Shown: positions 1-10,164 of the stretch, one piece after another
How the letters are laid out: every line of letters begins with the position of its first letter
Numbering within the stretch: position 1 is the first letter of the stretch
DNA from: Hydrogenovibrio marinus
Lineage (GTDB): Bacteria > Pseudomonadota > Gammaproteobacteria > Thiomicrospirales > Thiomicrospiraceae
Assembly (NCBI RefSeq): GCF_013340845.1
Contig: NZ_AP020335.1
Location: 2,418,001-2,482,000, forward strand
Direction of reading: 5' to 3'
Length of the DNA: 64,000 nt
Made by a program: the position numbers and the translations under genes
The notes under the pieces: generated by a model
What the model was told of the DNA's origin: nothing
Seen by the model: the letters and a program-made list of their open reading frames with translations, nothing else
Database searches by the model: none

Positions 1-1
1 A

Positions 2-766
<765 letters not shown>

Positions 767-798
767 ATTTAACTTACTCGTTTCCTACTTAGCTTTGT

Positions 799-842
799 TA
801 GGCCTTTAGCCATTGAGATTAACTCAACTCCTTTAGGCCTAC
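799..842. repeat. nested inverted repeat between kdnB and kdsB
   Basis: Outer arms TAGGCC (799-804) and GGCCTA (837-842) enclose inner arms TTGAG (813-817) and CTCAA (823-827). There is no T-run after it on either side, so it is not a standard intrinsic terminator. It may be a folded spacer between the two genes. Confidence 0.35.
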
Positions 843-902
843 CTTGCCAAGCTTCTAAACGAATGTGTTAAAAATTAAAACTTTTCAATAAAAGAACTCA
901 AT

Positions 903-1649
903 ATGAAAACCTATGTATTTATCCCAGCACGTTATGGTTCTTCCCGTTTACCAGGCAAACCACTCAAACTGATCAACGGCAATCCGATGATTCAGCATGT
1001 CTTCGAGCGCATTTCCAAGGCACAAGGCATTGAAGCGGTTTATGTCGCAACCGATGATGACCGCATCAAAGCAGCCGTAGAAGATTTCGGCGGCAAAGTC
1101 ATTATGACCCCTCCGGAAGCGGAATCAGGAACAGACCGCATTGCTCAGGCAGCAGCACAGCTACAGCTTCAACCAGATGATTTGATTGTGAATGTGCAGG
1201 GTGACCAACCACTGGTGCACTCGGAGTCGATTGAAGCGGTTATCTCACCATTCATGGACAGCAACTATGATGGCAGCTTTGAAATGTCTACCCTGTCTTT
1301 CAAAATCGTCAATGAAGCGGAAATCACTAGCCCTAAAGACGTTAAGCTCGTCACAGATGTGAACGGTTTTGCACTTTATTTCTCACGCGCAACCATTCCT
1401 CATGGTAGAGATTATTGGGATCATGATTCCTTTAAACATTTGGGGGTCTATGCCTATACCAAGCGTTTTGTAGATGCTTTTAACCAGCTGCCAATGGGGC
1501 GCTTGGAAAACATTGAGAAGCTGGAACAACTGCGCGCATTAGAGTTTGGCCACAAAATCAAAGTGGTGGAAAGCCTTTGGGATTCTCCAGAAGTGGATGT
1601 TCCTGGTGACATTGAAATCATGGAAGCCTTGCTGAACGCAGGACACTAA
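903..1649 (+). CDS. kdsB: 3-deoxy-manno-octulosonate cytidylyltransferase
   Basis: CMP-Kdo synthetase, cytoplasmic; activates Kdo (or 8-amino-Kdo) with CTP before transfer to lipid A. The 248-residue length is standard. The N-terminal nucleotide-binding motif is [15 protein letters not shown], followed by [15 protein letters not shown] and NVQGDQPL, all typical of the family. It lies 136 bases after kdnB and 25 bases before waaA, so the three likely act in one LPS inner-core pathway. In Shewanella the KdsB paired with KdnA/KdnB prefers the 8-amino sugar; whether this enzyme does cannot be read from sequence alone. Confidence 0.93.
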   Translation: MKTYVFIPARYGSSRLPGKPLKLINGNPMIQHVFERISKAQGIEAVYVATDDDRIKAAVEDFGGKVIMTPPEAESGTDRIAQAAAQLQLQPDDLIVNVQGDQPLVHSESIEAVISPFMDSNYDGSFEMSTLSFKIVNEAEITSPKDVKLVTDVNGFALYFSRATIPHGRDYWDHDSFKHLGVYAYTKRFVDAFNQLPMGRLENIEKLEQLRALEFGHKIKVVESLWDSPEVDVPGDIEIMEALLNAGH

Positions 1650-1674
1650 CCCTCCAAAACCCAATGGGCTGATT

Positions 1675-2916
1675 ATGCTGATTTATCAATTACTGATTCG
1701 CTTGCTAAGCCCATTGGCACTGTTCCTCATTATTTCAGACGCCATCAAGAAACATGGCGGATGGATTTTCTTTCTTCAACGCTTAGGCTTCGGCTACAAA
1801 AAACCAGAACACCGCTCATCGTCCATTTGGATTCATTGCGCCTCGGTAGGAGAAGTCAAAGCAGCGGAACCTTTAATTCGCAGCTTACAACCAGAAGCAG
1901 AGATTCTGCTAACCACAAACACACCAACGGGCTATGCACTCATTCAGACCCTGTTCAAGCAAAACGTTTCCTACGCTTATTGTCCACTAGATTACCCTTA
2001 TGCAATTCGACGTTTTCTCAGAACTTATGCGCCCGAAAAACTTTGGGTGATTGAGACAGAAATCTGGCCAAACCTTTATCGCCTTGCACATAAAAATGGT
2101 ATTGAAATCAGCATATTGAATGCCCGCTTATCCAAAAAAACTCTCAACAGTCCTGAATGGCTAAAACAGTCATACGAGAAAACCCTGTCACTGGTAACGC
2201 ATTTATTGGTGAGAAACGATCAAGAAGCCAAGCATTTTCAACAGTTGCATGCACCGGAAAAAGCCATTCGAGTCGTTGGTAACCTTAAATTTGCAGCCAT
2301 TGCCAAAACGGTAAAAACAGAGTGTCCAGTTGACCGACCTTATGTTTTATTGGCTTCCAGTCACGATAATGAAGAAGCTGAAATCACCCAACGCTGGTTA
2401 GCACTACAAAGACCCGAATTATTAGTTATCGTGCCAAGGCACCCGAAAAGAGCAATTCAAATAGTCAACTCATTGCCTCTGAACAGAAACCAAATCAGTG
2501 TCCACAGTTTGGGTGAAAATATTCATGCAACGACTTTGGTTTACATTGATGACCGCATTGGCGCGCTTACCCCTTTTTACTGCCATGCTAAATTGGTAGT
2601 GATGGGCGGCGCTTTTGTTCCCAAAGGCGGACACAATGTATTGGAGCCAGCTGCCTGCGGTGTGCCTATTTTGACCGGGCCAGACATGTCTGATTTTGAA
2701 GCAGAATCCGAACTACTCAGGAAACATAATGCGTTGCTGCAATGCCCAGACTATGACGCCCTATTTTCCGAAATTAATAGAATCATTGATGCGGATAACG
2801 AGCGTAAAAAAATGGGCGATGCTGCCAAACAAGCGCTACAAGATCAAACACATGTATTGGAAGATTATTTGCAAATTCTGGCACCAAAACTTTCTTTGCA
2901 CCCGGCAAAAGAATAA
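1675..2916 (+). CDS. waaA: 3-deoxy-D-manno-octulosonic acid transferase
   Basis: KdtA/WaaA transfers Kdo from CMP-Kdo to the lipid A precursor at the inner membrane. The protein is 413 residues, normal for the family. A single N-terminal membrane anchor (about residues 1-23) precedes the glycosyltransferase fold; family motifs include SVGEVKAAEPL, TTNTPTGY, ETEIWPNL and, near the C-terminus, GGHNVLEPAACGVP. It follows kdsB closely and is probably cotranscribed. The last ~20 residues before the stop are lysine-rich and variable, as usual. Confidence 0.93.
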   Translation: MLIYQLLIRLLSPLALFLIISDAIKKHGGWIFFLQRLGFGYKKPEHRSSSIWIHCASVGEVKAAEPLIRSLQPEAEILLTTNTPTGYALIQTLFKQNVSYAYCPLDYPYAIRRFLRTYAPEKLWVIETEIWPNLYRLAHKNGIEISILNARLSKKTLNSPEWLKQSYEKTLSLVTHLLVRNDQEAKHFQQLHAPEKAIRVVGNLKFAAIAKTVKTECPVDRPYVLLASSHDNEEAEITQRWLALQRPELLVIVPRHPKRAIQIVNSLPLNRNQISVHSLGENIHATTLVYIDDRIGALTPFYCHAKLVVMGGAFVPKGGHNVLEPAACGVPILTGPDMSDFEAESELLRKHNALLQCPDYDALFSEINRIIDADNERKKMGDAAKQALQDQTHVLEDYLQILAPKLSLHPAKE

Positions 2917-3045
2917 AATAAACCATAAAAGTCACGACTTGTGTCGTTATCACATATACAATTCTCTTCAAATTCGTTAAAATAATAGTTTACGCAAAAA
3001 TTTGCGGTTAAAGAATTCCATCAGGCACAGAATAAAGGCAACAAA

Positions 3046-3270
3046 ATGGCTCGTGTAACAGTAGAAGACTGCTTAGACCAAGTTGAAAATCGTTTTGAAT
3101 TGGTTATCTTGGGTGCAAAACGCGCTCGTCAACTTTCTAACGGTGCAGAACCGACTTTAGAGTGGGATAAAGACAAGCCTACCGTCATGGCACTTCGCGA
3201 ACTAGCGGAAAACACCATTGACAAAGATGTGGTTATGTCTGATCCAGATACCCCTCCTTACTTCGGTTAA
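3046..3270 (+). CDS. rpoZ: RNA polymerase omega subunit
   Basis: 74 residues. The start [13 protein letters not shown], then [15 protein letters not shown], is the omega signature; the ...ELAENTID segment follows. Omega helps assemble and stabilise the beta' subunit and forms part of ppGpp site 1. The gene is 24 bases before spoT, the classical rpoZ-spoT pairing, which ties RNA polymerase to the alarmone enzyme. An ATG start at 3046 is preceded by AAGGCAACAAA as a modest ribosome site. Confidence 0.97.
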   Translation: MARVTVEDCLDQVENRFELVILGAKRARQLSNGAEPTLEWDKDKPTVMALRELAENTIDKDVVMSDPDTPPYFG

Positions 3271-3293
3271 TCGGACCTCTTCAGCTCTCTCCA

Positions 3294-5453
3294 ATGCCAA
3301 CACCAACCAGCATCGATGGTTTACTAGAAAAGGCGTCGCTTTACCTTAGCAAAAGGCAAGTAAAGCAAATTCAAGCAGCGTTTGAATTTGGAGCTGAAGC
3401 CCATCAAGGGCAAACTCGAAAGTCCGGCGGGGATTACATCTGGCATCCAGTCGCGGTTGCTGAAATTCTTGCCGAAATCCAACTTGATTGCGAAAGTCTC
3501 ATCGCAGCAATTCTTCACGATGTTGTAGAAGACACTCCCTTTACCAAAGACGATATTGAACAAAGATTCGGTCATAATGTTGCCGAAATTGTCGATGGTG
3601 TGACCAAACTCGGAAAGCTCGAATTCGACAACCCTCAGGAAGCACAAGCCGAAAACTTCCGGAAAATGATTCTTGCGATGTCGCGAGACATACGCGTCAT
3701 TCTGATCAAACTCGCTGATCGCCTGCACAACATGCGAACCCTTGGCGTCATGCGCCCGGAAAAGCAACGACGTATCGCCCGAGAAACTCTGGAAATTTTT
3801 GCGCCAATTGCTGCCAGATTGGGGATTAACGCCTTCCGTATTGAACTGGAAGACTTGGGCTTTAAGGCCATGTATCCAAACCGCTACTCGGTACTGGAAC
3901 GTGCAGTGAAGAAAGCGCGAGGCAACCGAAATGAAGTTGTTAACCAGATTAGTGAAGCTATCACCAACCGTCTTGTTGACGATAAGATTCCTGCACAGGT
4001 CGTCGGGCGTGAAAAGCATTTGTACAGCCTGTACAAAAAGATGAAATATAAAAATCTTAGCTTTGATGAAATTTTGGATATTTTCGCTTTCCGCGTAGTG
4101 GTGAACAGCGTAGACGAATGCTACCGTGTACTGGGTAGTGTCCACTCGCTTTATAAGCCTTTCCCGGGTCGTTTCAAAGACTATATCGCCATTCCAAAAT
4201 CTAATGGATATCAGTCATTGCACACGGTGCTGTTTGGGCCTTACGGCGCCTATATCGAAGTTCAGATTCGTACCAAGGAAATGCACGAAGTCTCTGAGCA
4301 TGGCATTGCCGCCCACTGGATTTACAAAAACGATCAAACTGAAGAAGGTCAAGCCACGAACCATCGCCTAAACGCCGTAGAAATCCGAGCACAGGAATGG
4401 GTGAAAAACCTGTTGGAAATCCAGCAAAGCGCGGGGAACTCTCTCGATTTCTTGGAAAACGTGAAAATCGACCTATTCCCGAATGTCATCTATGTATTTA
4501 CACCAAAAGGCGAGATCGTCACACTACCTGCTGGCTCTACTGCCGTTGACTTTGCTTACGCCGTGCATACCAGCGTCGGACACTCGACTGTCGGCTGTCG
4601 TGTCGATAAAAAACTGGTACCTTTGAGAACTCACTTAGAAAGCGGGCAAACCGTTGAAATCTTGAGAAGCCAAGAACAACAACCTAACCCTGCATGGCTG
4701 CATTTTGTCACCACGGCGAAAGCACGCTCTCAAATTCGCCACTTCCTCAAAACGCAGCAAACAGAGTCTGCCGCGAGCCTTGGAAAACGCTTACTGACAA
4801 AAGCCATACGCAGCTTCAATATGTCTTATCAAGAGCTAACAGAAGAAATTCAACAAAAAGTAGTCGAAGAGCTTAAGCTCAATAGTTGGGATCATCTGTT
4901 GGAAGAAATCGGTTTAGGGCAACGACTGGCTAATCTGGTTGCCAAACAAATCCATGACCTGTTACTGGGTACCGAAGACTCGATCTTCCACTATCAAGGG
5001 AAAATCGATCCGGCAATGCCATTGGTTATTTCCGGAACAGAAGGGATGGTCGTCAATTACGCCAACTGTTGTCACCCGATTCCAGGAGACGACATTCTTG
5101 GCTTTATCAGCGCCGAAAAAGGGCTGGTGATTCACCGCCAAGAGTGCCCTAACGTCAAAAACTTCAAAAACCATCCAGAGAAGTGGCTTGACGTTCATTG
5201 GGAAGAAAACATCACCCAAACATTCAATGTTGAATTACAGATTGAAGTACTGAACGGACGCGGCGCCTTGGCGACCGTTGCCAGCAAGATCGCTGAAATG
5301 AAAACCGATATCGACCGCGTGCGCTCCGAGGATAAAGACGAAACCTACAGCTTGATGAATATCGTCATTCGCGTCCGCACGCGTAAGCATTTGGCTGATA
5401 TCATGCGTAAATTAAAACGCCTGCCAATCGTCGAAAAGATTCATCGAATTTAA
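3294..5453 (+). CDS. spoT: bifunctional (p)ppGpp synthetase/hydrolase
   Basis: 719 residues, the full Rel/SpoT length. Domain order: HD hydrolase (about 45-195) with an intact HDVVEDT motif; synthetase (about 240-350) with GRFKDYIAIPKSNGYQSLH; TGS (about 395-455); helical and zinc-finger-like region with NCCHPIPGD; and C-terminal ACT (about 645-719). The RFKD motif is the RxKD class associated with bifunctional enzymes, and the intact HD motif supports hydrolase activity, so I call it SpoT rather than the synthetase-only RelA. It makes and degrades the alarmone that controls growth under starvation. It is likely in an operon with rpoZ. Confidence 0.95.
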   Translation: MPTPTSIDGLLEKASLYLSKRQVKQIQAAFEFGAEAHQGQTRKSGGDYIWHPVAVAEILAEIQLDCESLIAAILHDVVEDTPFTKDDIEQRFGHNVAEIVDGVTKLGKLEFDNPQEAQAENFRKMILAMSRDIRVILIKLADRLHNMRTLGVMRPEKQRRIARETLEIFAPIAARLGINAFRIELEDLGFKAMYPNRYSVLERAVKKARGNRNEVVNQISEAITNRLVDDKIPAQVVGREKHLYSLYKKMKYKNLSFDEILDIFAFRVVVNSVDECYRVLGSVHSLYKPFPGRFKDYIAIPKSNGYQSLHTVLFGPYGAYIEVQIRTKEMHEVSEHGIAAHWIYKNDQTEEGQATNHRLNAVEIRAQEWVKNLLEIQQSAGNSLDFLENVKIDLFPNVIYVFTPKGEIVTLPAGSTAVDFAYAVHTSVGHSTVGCRVDKKLVPLRTHLESGQTVEILRSQEQQPNPAWLHFVTTAKARSQIRHFLKTQQTESAASLGKRLLTKAIRSFNMSYQELTEEIQQKVVEELKLNSWDHLLEEIGLGQRLANLVAKQIHDLLLGTEDSIFHYQGKIDPAMPLVISGTEGMVVNYANCCHPIPGDDILGFISAEKGLVIHRQECPNVKNFKNHPEKWLDVHWEENITQTFNVELQIEVLNGRGALATVASKIAEMKTDIDRVRSEDKDETYSLMNIVIRVRTRKHLADIMRKLKRLPIVEKIHRI

Positions 5454-5497
5454 CTCTTCCGTATTCAAAACGTCATTTTTCATTCATTTTTATTGGC

Positions 5498-5527
5498 TTG
5501 AAGCTAAAAACTGCTGTCTTCTATAAT
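5498..5527 (+). promoter_or_regulatory. sigma70-type promoter for the SpoIIAA-like gene
   Basis: TTGAAG (5498-5503) and TATAAT (5522-5527) are separated by 18 bases and lie about 47 bases before the AAGGAG ribosome site of the gene at 5577. The -10 is a perfect consensus. Confidence 0.6.
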
Positions 5528-5576
5528 AAAACCTCCTGTTTTATCACCACCGGAACTTTGTTCAAAGGAGACCATG

Positions 5577-5963
5577 ATGACAACAGAAATTCACGGACTT
5601 TCAGTCGGCATTGCCAGAATCGACAATCAGTTTTTCATGACCTTGACTGCCAAAGGAAAACTGACTCACGAAGATTATCAACTTATCACTCCGATGCTGA
5701 ATCATGCTATTGAAGGCATAGAACAGCCGAAAATCAATCTTTTTGTTGACGCGACCGAGTTGCGAGGCTGGGAGTTGCACGCCGCTTGGGATGATTTCAA
5801 TCTGGGCATGACGCATGGCAAGTCTTTTGAAAAGATCGCCATCTATGGCAACAAGAAATGGCAGGAATGGGCGGCTAAAATCGGCTCTTGGTTTATTGGC
5901 GGAGAAGCCAAATTTTTTGAAGACAAAGATGTCGCCCTTCAGTGGCTACATGACACCGATTAA
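5577..5963 (+). CDS. SpoIIAA-like (STAS-fold) protein
   Basis: 128 residues from the ATG at 5577; AAGGAG at 5565-5570 gives a 6-base spacing, while the ATG at 5574 is only 3 bases away. The sequence matches the SpoIIAA-like family (PF11964 type): a short N-terminal strand, then FVDATELRGWELHAAWDDF and GKSFEKIAIYGNKKWQEW. Members of this family are small soluble proteins, proposed to bind lipid-like ligands; their roles are mostly unknown. It has its own promoter and stands alone, followed by repeat copy A. No anti-sigma or kinase partner is adjacent, so an anti-anti-sigma role is not supported. Confidence 0.75.
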   Translation: MTTEIHGLSVGIARIDNQFFMTLTAKGKLTHEDYQLITPMLNHAIEGIEQPKINLFVDATELRGWELHAAWDDFNLGMTHGKSFEKIAIYGNKKWQEWAAKIGSWFIGGEAKFFEDKDVALQWLHDTD

Positions 5964-5999
5964 TACAACCAGAGATTAAACCCAAAGAAGGTCGCACTA

Positions 6000-6017
6000 C
6001 CCAACCTGGCAGATTTT
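6000..6017 (+). repeat. 18-base intergenic repeat, copy A
   Basis: Perfect copy of CCCAACCTGGCAGATTTT in the gap between the SpoIIAA-like gene and ridA. A TAGAAT at 6021-6026, a possible ridA -10 element, begins 4 bases after it, so the repeat overlaps the likely ridA promoter. Confidence 0.9.
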
Positions 6018-6083
6018 CGCTAGAATGAATACCTTATAAATACCACTCAAACCAGTGGTGTGACGATTGATAAAGGACATTTC

Positions 6084-6470
6084 ATGAAAGAAGTTATTGC
6101 AACCGATCAAGCACCTCAGGCTATCGGCACCTATTCTCAAGCAGTTCGTACCGGTTCTACTGTTTATCTATCCGGGCAAATTGCACTGATTCCAGAAACC
6201 ATGGAACTCAAAGAAGGGGATATTTCAGAACGCATTCATCAGGTTTTCAAAAATCTAAGTGCTGTTTGTGAAGCCGCTGGGGGCACCTTGCAAGACATCG
6301 TCAAACTCAATATCTTCTTAACGGATTTAAGCCACTTCGCGACGGTCAATGAAATCATGGCACAGTATTTTGAGCAACCTTATCCGGCACGTGCTGCCGT
6401 TGGCGTTAAAGAGCTTCCAAAAGGTACGGATGTCGAAATGGACGGCGTCATGTACTTGAGCGCCTACTAA
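6084..6470 (+). CDS. ridA: RidA family reactive enamine/imine deaminase
   Basis: 128 residues from the ATG at 6084, with AAAGGA 7 bases upstream; the in-frame GTG at 6060 lacks a ribosome site. RidA hydrolyses reactive 2-aminoacrylate and related imines released by PLP enzymes, protecting the cell. Family marks: [12 protein letters not shown] at the N-terminus, VYLSGQIAL, and the C-terminal [20 protein letters not shown] with the key Arg of the active site. It follows spoT at a distance in many gammaproteobacteria, so this is a conserved neighbourhood. Confidence 0.95.
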   Translation: MKEVIATDQAPQAIGTYSQAVRTGSTVYLSGQIALIPETMELKEGDISERIHQVFKNLSAVCEAAGGTLQDIVKLNIFLTDLSHFATVNEIMAQYFEQPYPARAAVGVKELPKGTDVEMDGVMYLSAY

Positions 6471-6487
6471 ACGGTAGCGAGCACTTC

Positions 6488-7399
6488 GTGAGCTTCCTGC
6501 CCAGAATTAACCATCTCTTTATCAAATGGCTACTGTTGGCGTGCCTACTCGGCACCGCCAATAGTGTTTGGGCAAAAGCTTTTGTATGGAAAGTCTCAAA
6601 AGACAACCGCGTGATTTACTTAGGCGGGGCCATTCACTTACTCGCTAAATCGGATTATCCACTTCCCAAGGAATATGAGTTCGCTTACCACAGCGCAAAA
6701 GCATTGGTTTTCGAAGTCGACCTACGCCAAACTCAAACGCCAAGCTTTCAACAGCACTTATTGATGCAAATGCGCTATCCCTATGGCGAAACGCTACAGC
6801 AACATCTTTCTCCCTCGGTATACAAAAAACTGACATCGCAGCTTAAAAACTACGGCGTCGATATCAATAAAATCCGCAATTATCGAGCAAGTTTGATGTC
6901 CATGAACCTCACCCTGCTTGAAATGAAACGATTAGGGTTAGCGGGTACCGGCGTTGACAAATACTTTCTTGAAAAAGCGATTCAACACCAAAAACCGATT
7001 TTGGCGCTGGAAACGCCCAAACAACATTTGCTCTTTATGAGTTCAATGGGAGAAGGTCATGAAAATGCCATGATTCTTCATACACTCGAAGAAAATACCC
7101 ACCTTGGTCAAATCATGAGTTCAATGAAGCAGTTTTGGCGTGCTGGTGATGTTGCAGGGTTTGACCGCACCGTACTCAAACCTTTTGAAACGGGCTTTCC
7201 ATCCATCTACAACTCTATCATTGTTGAGCGTAATCAAAACTGGTTGCCCAAAATCGAATACATGATTCACACGCCTCCCACAGAATTCATCCTAGTCGGC
7301 ACACTCCACCTTGTCGGTAAACATGGCTTGCTGGAACAACTCAAGCGCAAAGGCTACCAGGTTCAGCAGCTTGATTTCAAACCACCAAAACAATCGTAA
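6488..7399 (+). CDS. TraB/GumN family exported protein
   Basis: 303 residues with a GTG start, 17 bases after ridA. An N-terminal signal peptide (about residues 1-29, ending SVWA) marks export. The motif YLGGAIHLL near the N-terminus and FILVGTLHLVGKHGLL near the C-terminus are the paired GxxH signatures of the TraB/GumN fold (COG3735), which resembles Tiki-type metalloproteases. The substrate is unknown. The ATG near 6529 is out of frame, so the GTG is the only reasonable start that keeps the signal. The stop codon overlaps repeat copy B. Confidence 0.82.
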   Translation: MSFLPRINHLFIKWLLLACLLGTANSVWAKAFVWKVSKDNRVIYLGGAIHLLAKSDYPLPKEYEFAYHSAKALVFEVDLRQTQTPSFQQHLLMQMRYPYGETLQQHLSPSVYKKLTSQLKNYGVDINKIRNYRASLMSMNLTLLEMKRLGLAGTGVDKYFLEKAIQHQKPILALETPKQHLLFMSSMGEGHENAMILHTLEENTHLGQIMSSMKQFWRAGDVAGFDRTVLKPFETGFPSIYNSIIVERNQNWLPKIEYMIHTPPTEFILVGTLHLVGKHGLLEQLKRKGYQVQQLDFKPPKQS

Positions 7400-7415
7400 A
7401 ATCTGCCAGATTGGG
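7398..7415 (-). repeat. 18-base intergenic repeat, copy B (reverse, one mismatch)
   Basis: Reverse-strand copy with a single base change (position 7410), starting within the stop codon of the TraB/GumN gene and lying before recG. It is the only intergenic copy in reverse orientation. Confidence 0.85.
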
Positions 7416-7492
7416 TTAATCACTCCTCTGCCTGCTAGGTTCTCTACGCCTAAGTTTGGTAGAATGCCAATGTCCTAATTAAAGAAAATCCT

Positions 7493-9586
7493 ATGCTTGC
7501 TGAACAAACCCTGACATCCTTAAAAGGTGTTGGTGAAAAACAACTCGAAAAACTCCATCGGCTCGGGCTTCACACAGTTCAGGACTTACTGTTTCATCTT
7601 CCGCTACGCTACCAAGATAAAACCAAACTAACACCTTTATCCAACCTCTTCGTTGGTCAAGAAGCGCTTGTAGAAGGCGAAATCATCAGCCAGCACCTTA
7701 CTCAGAGTCGCAACACCAGTTTACTGGTCAAAATTGTGGATACCGAAGGCAATCTGCTTACCTGCCGTTTCTTTCACTTTCATTACCGTCAGGCGCAACA
7801 ATTTAAACGAGGACAGATCCTTCGAGCTTATGGTGAAGTTCGTTCTGGGCCAACTGGTTTGGAAATGGTTCACCCAACTTACGAACTCTTTAGCGCAGAC
7901 AAACCGCCTGCCTTGGAAGATACGCTAACCCCCATTTACCCGACGACAGAAGGGCTAGGGCAACCCTCTTTACTAAAGTTGATGAAGCAAGCTGTTGCTC
8001 TTTTGAAACAATATCCATTAGACGAAGGCATTCCTAATGAATTGTTGGACTCGCTCCAACTCCCCGCCATCAATCAAGCACTGCTGACTTTGCACCAGCC
8101 ACAACCGGAAGATGATCTTTTTCAAATCAAACAATTTGAACATCCTTCCCAAAAGCGCCTGATTTTAGAAGAACTCATGACCTCGCAAATGAGCCTGTTG
8201 CTGATGCGTCAATCGGAAAAAAAATATGATGCGCCTGTTTTTGCGGTGGGTAAAAAAAGCCAAGCGCTGCTAGACGACCTCCCTTTTGAACTCACTCAAG
8301 CACAGCAACGTGTTCTGAATGAAATTCAACAGGATCTGGCATTGCCACACCCAATGCAGCGTCTTGTTCAAGGAGACGTTGGTTCTGGTAAAACCGTCAT
8401 CGCCGCACTTGCCGCCATTCAAGCGGCCGAAGCTGGCTATCAGGTCGCTATCATGGCACCTACTGAAATTCTGGCAGAACAACACCGCAATCATTTCATG
8501 GAATGGCTAATTCCACTCGGCATTGACATCGCTTGGTTGAATGGCAGAATGAGATCCGCAGAAAAAAGACTGATGCTTGAAAAAGTGTCTTCTGGAACGG
8601 CGCAAGCCATTATCGGAACGCATGCACTGTTTCAAGAAAGTGTTGAATTTAATCGCTTGGGCTTGGTGATTATTGATGAACAGCACCGCTTCGGTGTTCA
8701 TCAACGGCTTGCACTTCATGAAAAGGGCAAAACAGGTAATGCGTCTTCAGACAATGAAAGTCATCCTCATCAACTGATTATGACCGCTACGCCTATCCCC
8801 AGAACACTTGCCATGACCGCTTATGGCGACCTTGATTTATCCATTATTGACGAATTACCGCCGGGGAGAAAACCAATTGAAACTGCTGTGCTCAGTAATG
8901 CAAAACGCTTTGAAGTGATGGAACATTTGGTGGCTCAATGCCAACAAGGCGTGCAGGCCTATTGGGTGTGCCCTCTAATTGAAGAGTCTGAATTATTGCA
9001 TGCACAGGCTGCGGAAGTGACCGCGCAGCAATTCAAAGACAATTGGCCGGATTTAAAAGTTGGACTGATTCATGGCCGACTAAAAGGTGAAGAAAAAGCG
9101 ACAGTAATGAATGCATTCCAACAACATGAGATTGATCTATTGGTCGCCACCACAGTCATTGAAGTTGGGGTTAATGTGCCGAATGCCAGCCTGATGATTA
9201 TCGAAAATGCTGAGCGCCTTGGATTAGCGCAGCTACATCAGCTTCGAGGACGTGTGGGGCGTGGTTCCAAGCAAAGCCATTGTGTATTACTCTACCAACC
9301 ACCATTGAGCGAAACAGGCAAAGCCCGCTTAAATATTATGAGAGAGACCAATGACGGCTTTAGAATTGCAGAAGAAGATTTAAGGCTTCGTGGACCAGGA
9401 GAAATTTTGGGAACAAGACAAACGGGTGGCATACAATTCCGCATTGCAGATTTAAAACGCGACCAAGACTGGATTGCCACCGCAAAGCATTTGGCGGAAA
9501 CTTTTTTAGATGGTGCAACCAATGAACAAATCACCGTCTTACAAACCCGCTGGCATGGCGAACGGCTGGCCTACCAGAGAGCCTAG
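7493..9586 (+). CDS. recG: ATP-dependent DNA helicase RecG
   Basis: 697 residues, the usual size. The N-terminal wedge/OB domain (about 1-200) holds the family start LTSLKGVGEKQLEKL. Helicase motor: Walker A GDVGSGKTVIA, Walker B variant DEQHRFGVHQR, motif III TATPIPRTLAMT, and C-terminal QLRGRVGRG. RecG remodels stalled forks and Holliday junctions. It is followed 5 bases later by ubiC, so both are probably cotranscribed. A TAGAAT at 7460-7465 may be part of its promoter. Confidence 0.97.
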   Translation: MLAEQTLTSLKGVGEKQLEKLHRLGLHTVQDLLFHLPLRYQDKTKLTPLSNLFVGQEALVEGEIISQHLTQSRNTSLLVKIVDTEGNLLTCRFFHFHYRQAQQFKRGQILRAYGEVRSGPTGLEMVHPTYELFSADKPPALEDTLTPIYPTTEGLGQPSLLKLMKQAVALLKQYPLDEGIPNELLDSLQLPAINQALLTLHQPQPEDDLFQIKQFEHPSQKRLILEELMTSQMSLLLMRQSEKKYDAPVFAVGKKSQALLDDLPFELTQAQQRVLNEIQQDLALPHPMQRLVQGDVGSGKTVIAALAAIQAAEAGYQVAIMAPTEILAEQHRNHFMEWLIPLGIDIAWLNGRMRSAEKRLMLEKVSSGTAQAIIGTHALFQESVEFNRLGLVIIDEQHRFGVHQRLALHEKGKTGNASSDNESHPHQLIMTATPIPRTLAMTAYGDLDLSIIDELPPGRKPIETAVLSNAKRFEVMEHLVAQCQQGVQAYWVCPLIEESELLHAQAAEVTAQQFKDNWPDLKVGLIHGRLKGEEKATVMNAFQQHEIDLLVATTVIEVGVNVPNASLMIIENAERLGLAQLHQLRGRVGRGSKQSHCVLLYQPPLSETGKARLNIMRETNDGFRIAEEDLRLRGPGEILGTRQTGGIQFRIADLKRDQDWIATAKHLAETFLDGATNEQITVLQTRWHGERLAYQRA

Positions 9587-9591
9587 AGTTT

Positions 9592-10164
9592 ATGACATAC
9601 TCTTCTAAAACCCTCAGCCCTAAGTGGTTTGCAAAACCATTAAAACACAGGATGTTGCTAACCAGAAACTTGGAAGACTGGCTGTTTGATCCATCTTCTC
9701 TAACTGCAAAGTTAAGACAAAAGTGTCCTGAACTGTCGGTCACAATCTTGTCGGAAAAATTGGAATATCCACTACCAGACGAGCAACAACGTTTAAAAAT
9801 GGTAGCTGGAGAAAAGGCGTGGATCAGAATAGTGACGCTTACCTGTGGCGACTTACCGCTGGTTTATGCCAGAACAATCATTCCCAACTTTCAGCCGGGC
9901 AACCCATGGTTTTCACTAAAGACATTGGGGCATACGCCATTAGGGCATGTTTTGTTCGCAAAGGATATCAAAAACCATTATTCCCGTTCAGAATTCGAAT
10001 GCCAAAACCAACGAAAAATATGGCCTTACCTTGATACCAAGGCCGTTTTTAGTTCGAAAAAAGGGAATAGATTAGCTTCGAGACGTTGCGAATTCTCTAA
10101 AAAAGGGAATTCGCTTTTATTAACTGAGGTGTTTTTACCCAACAGCTTACCGCTATTTGATTAA
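9592..10164 (+). CDS. ubiC: chorismate--pyruvate lyase
   Basis: 190 residues. UbiC splits chorismate into 4-hydroxybenzoate and pyruvate, the first step to ubiquinone. Recognisable segments are the LTRNLEDWL-like N-terminus, VYARTIIP (with the conserved Arg) and the C-terminal LLLTEVFLP that carries the conserved Glu. ubiA, the next enzyme, lies at 15.8 kb on the other strand instead of adjacent. The end overlaps the convergent anti-sigma gene by 4 bases. The 3' end holds a terminator-like hairpin at 10088-10118. Confidence 0.88.
   Translation: MTYSSKTLSPKWFAKPLKHRMLLTRNLEDWLFDPSSLTAKLRQKCPELSVTILSEKLEYPLPDEQQRLKMVAGEKAWIRIVTLTCGDLPLVYARTIIPNFQPGNPWFSLKTLGHTPLGHVLFAKDIKNHYSRSEFECQNQRKIWPYLDTKAVFSSKKGNRLASRRCEFSKKGNSLLLTEVFLPNSLPLFD
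10088..10118 (+). terminator. terminator-like hairpin inside the 3' end of ubiC
   Basis: GCGAATTC (10088-10095) pairs perfectly with GAATTCGC (10107-10114) across an 11-base loop, followed by TTTT. It lies within coding sequence about 46 bases before the ubiC stop. Because of the convergent gene downstream, an embedded terminator is plausible, but the U-tract is short. Confidence 0.35.
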
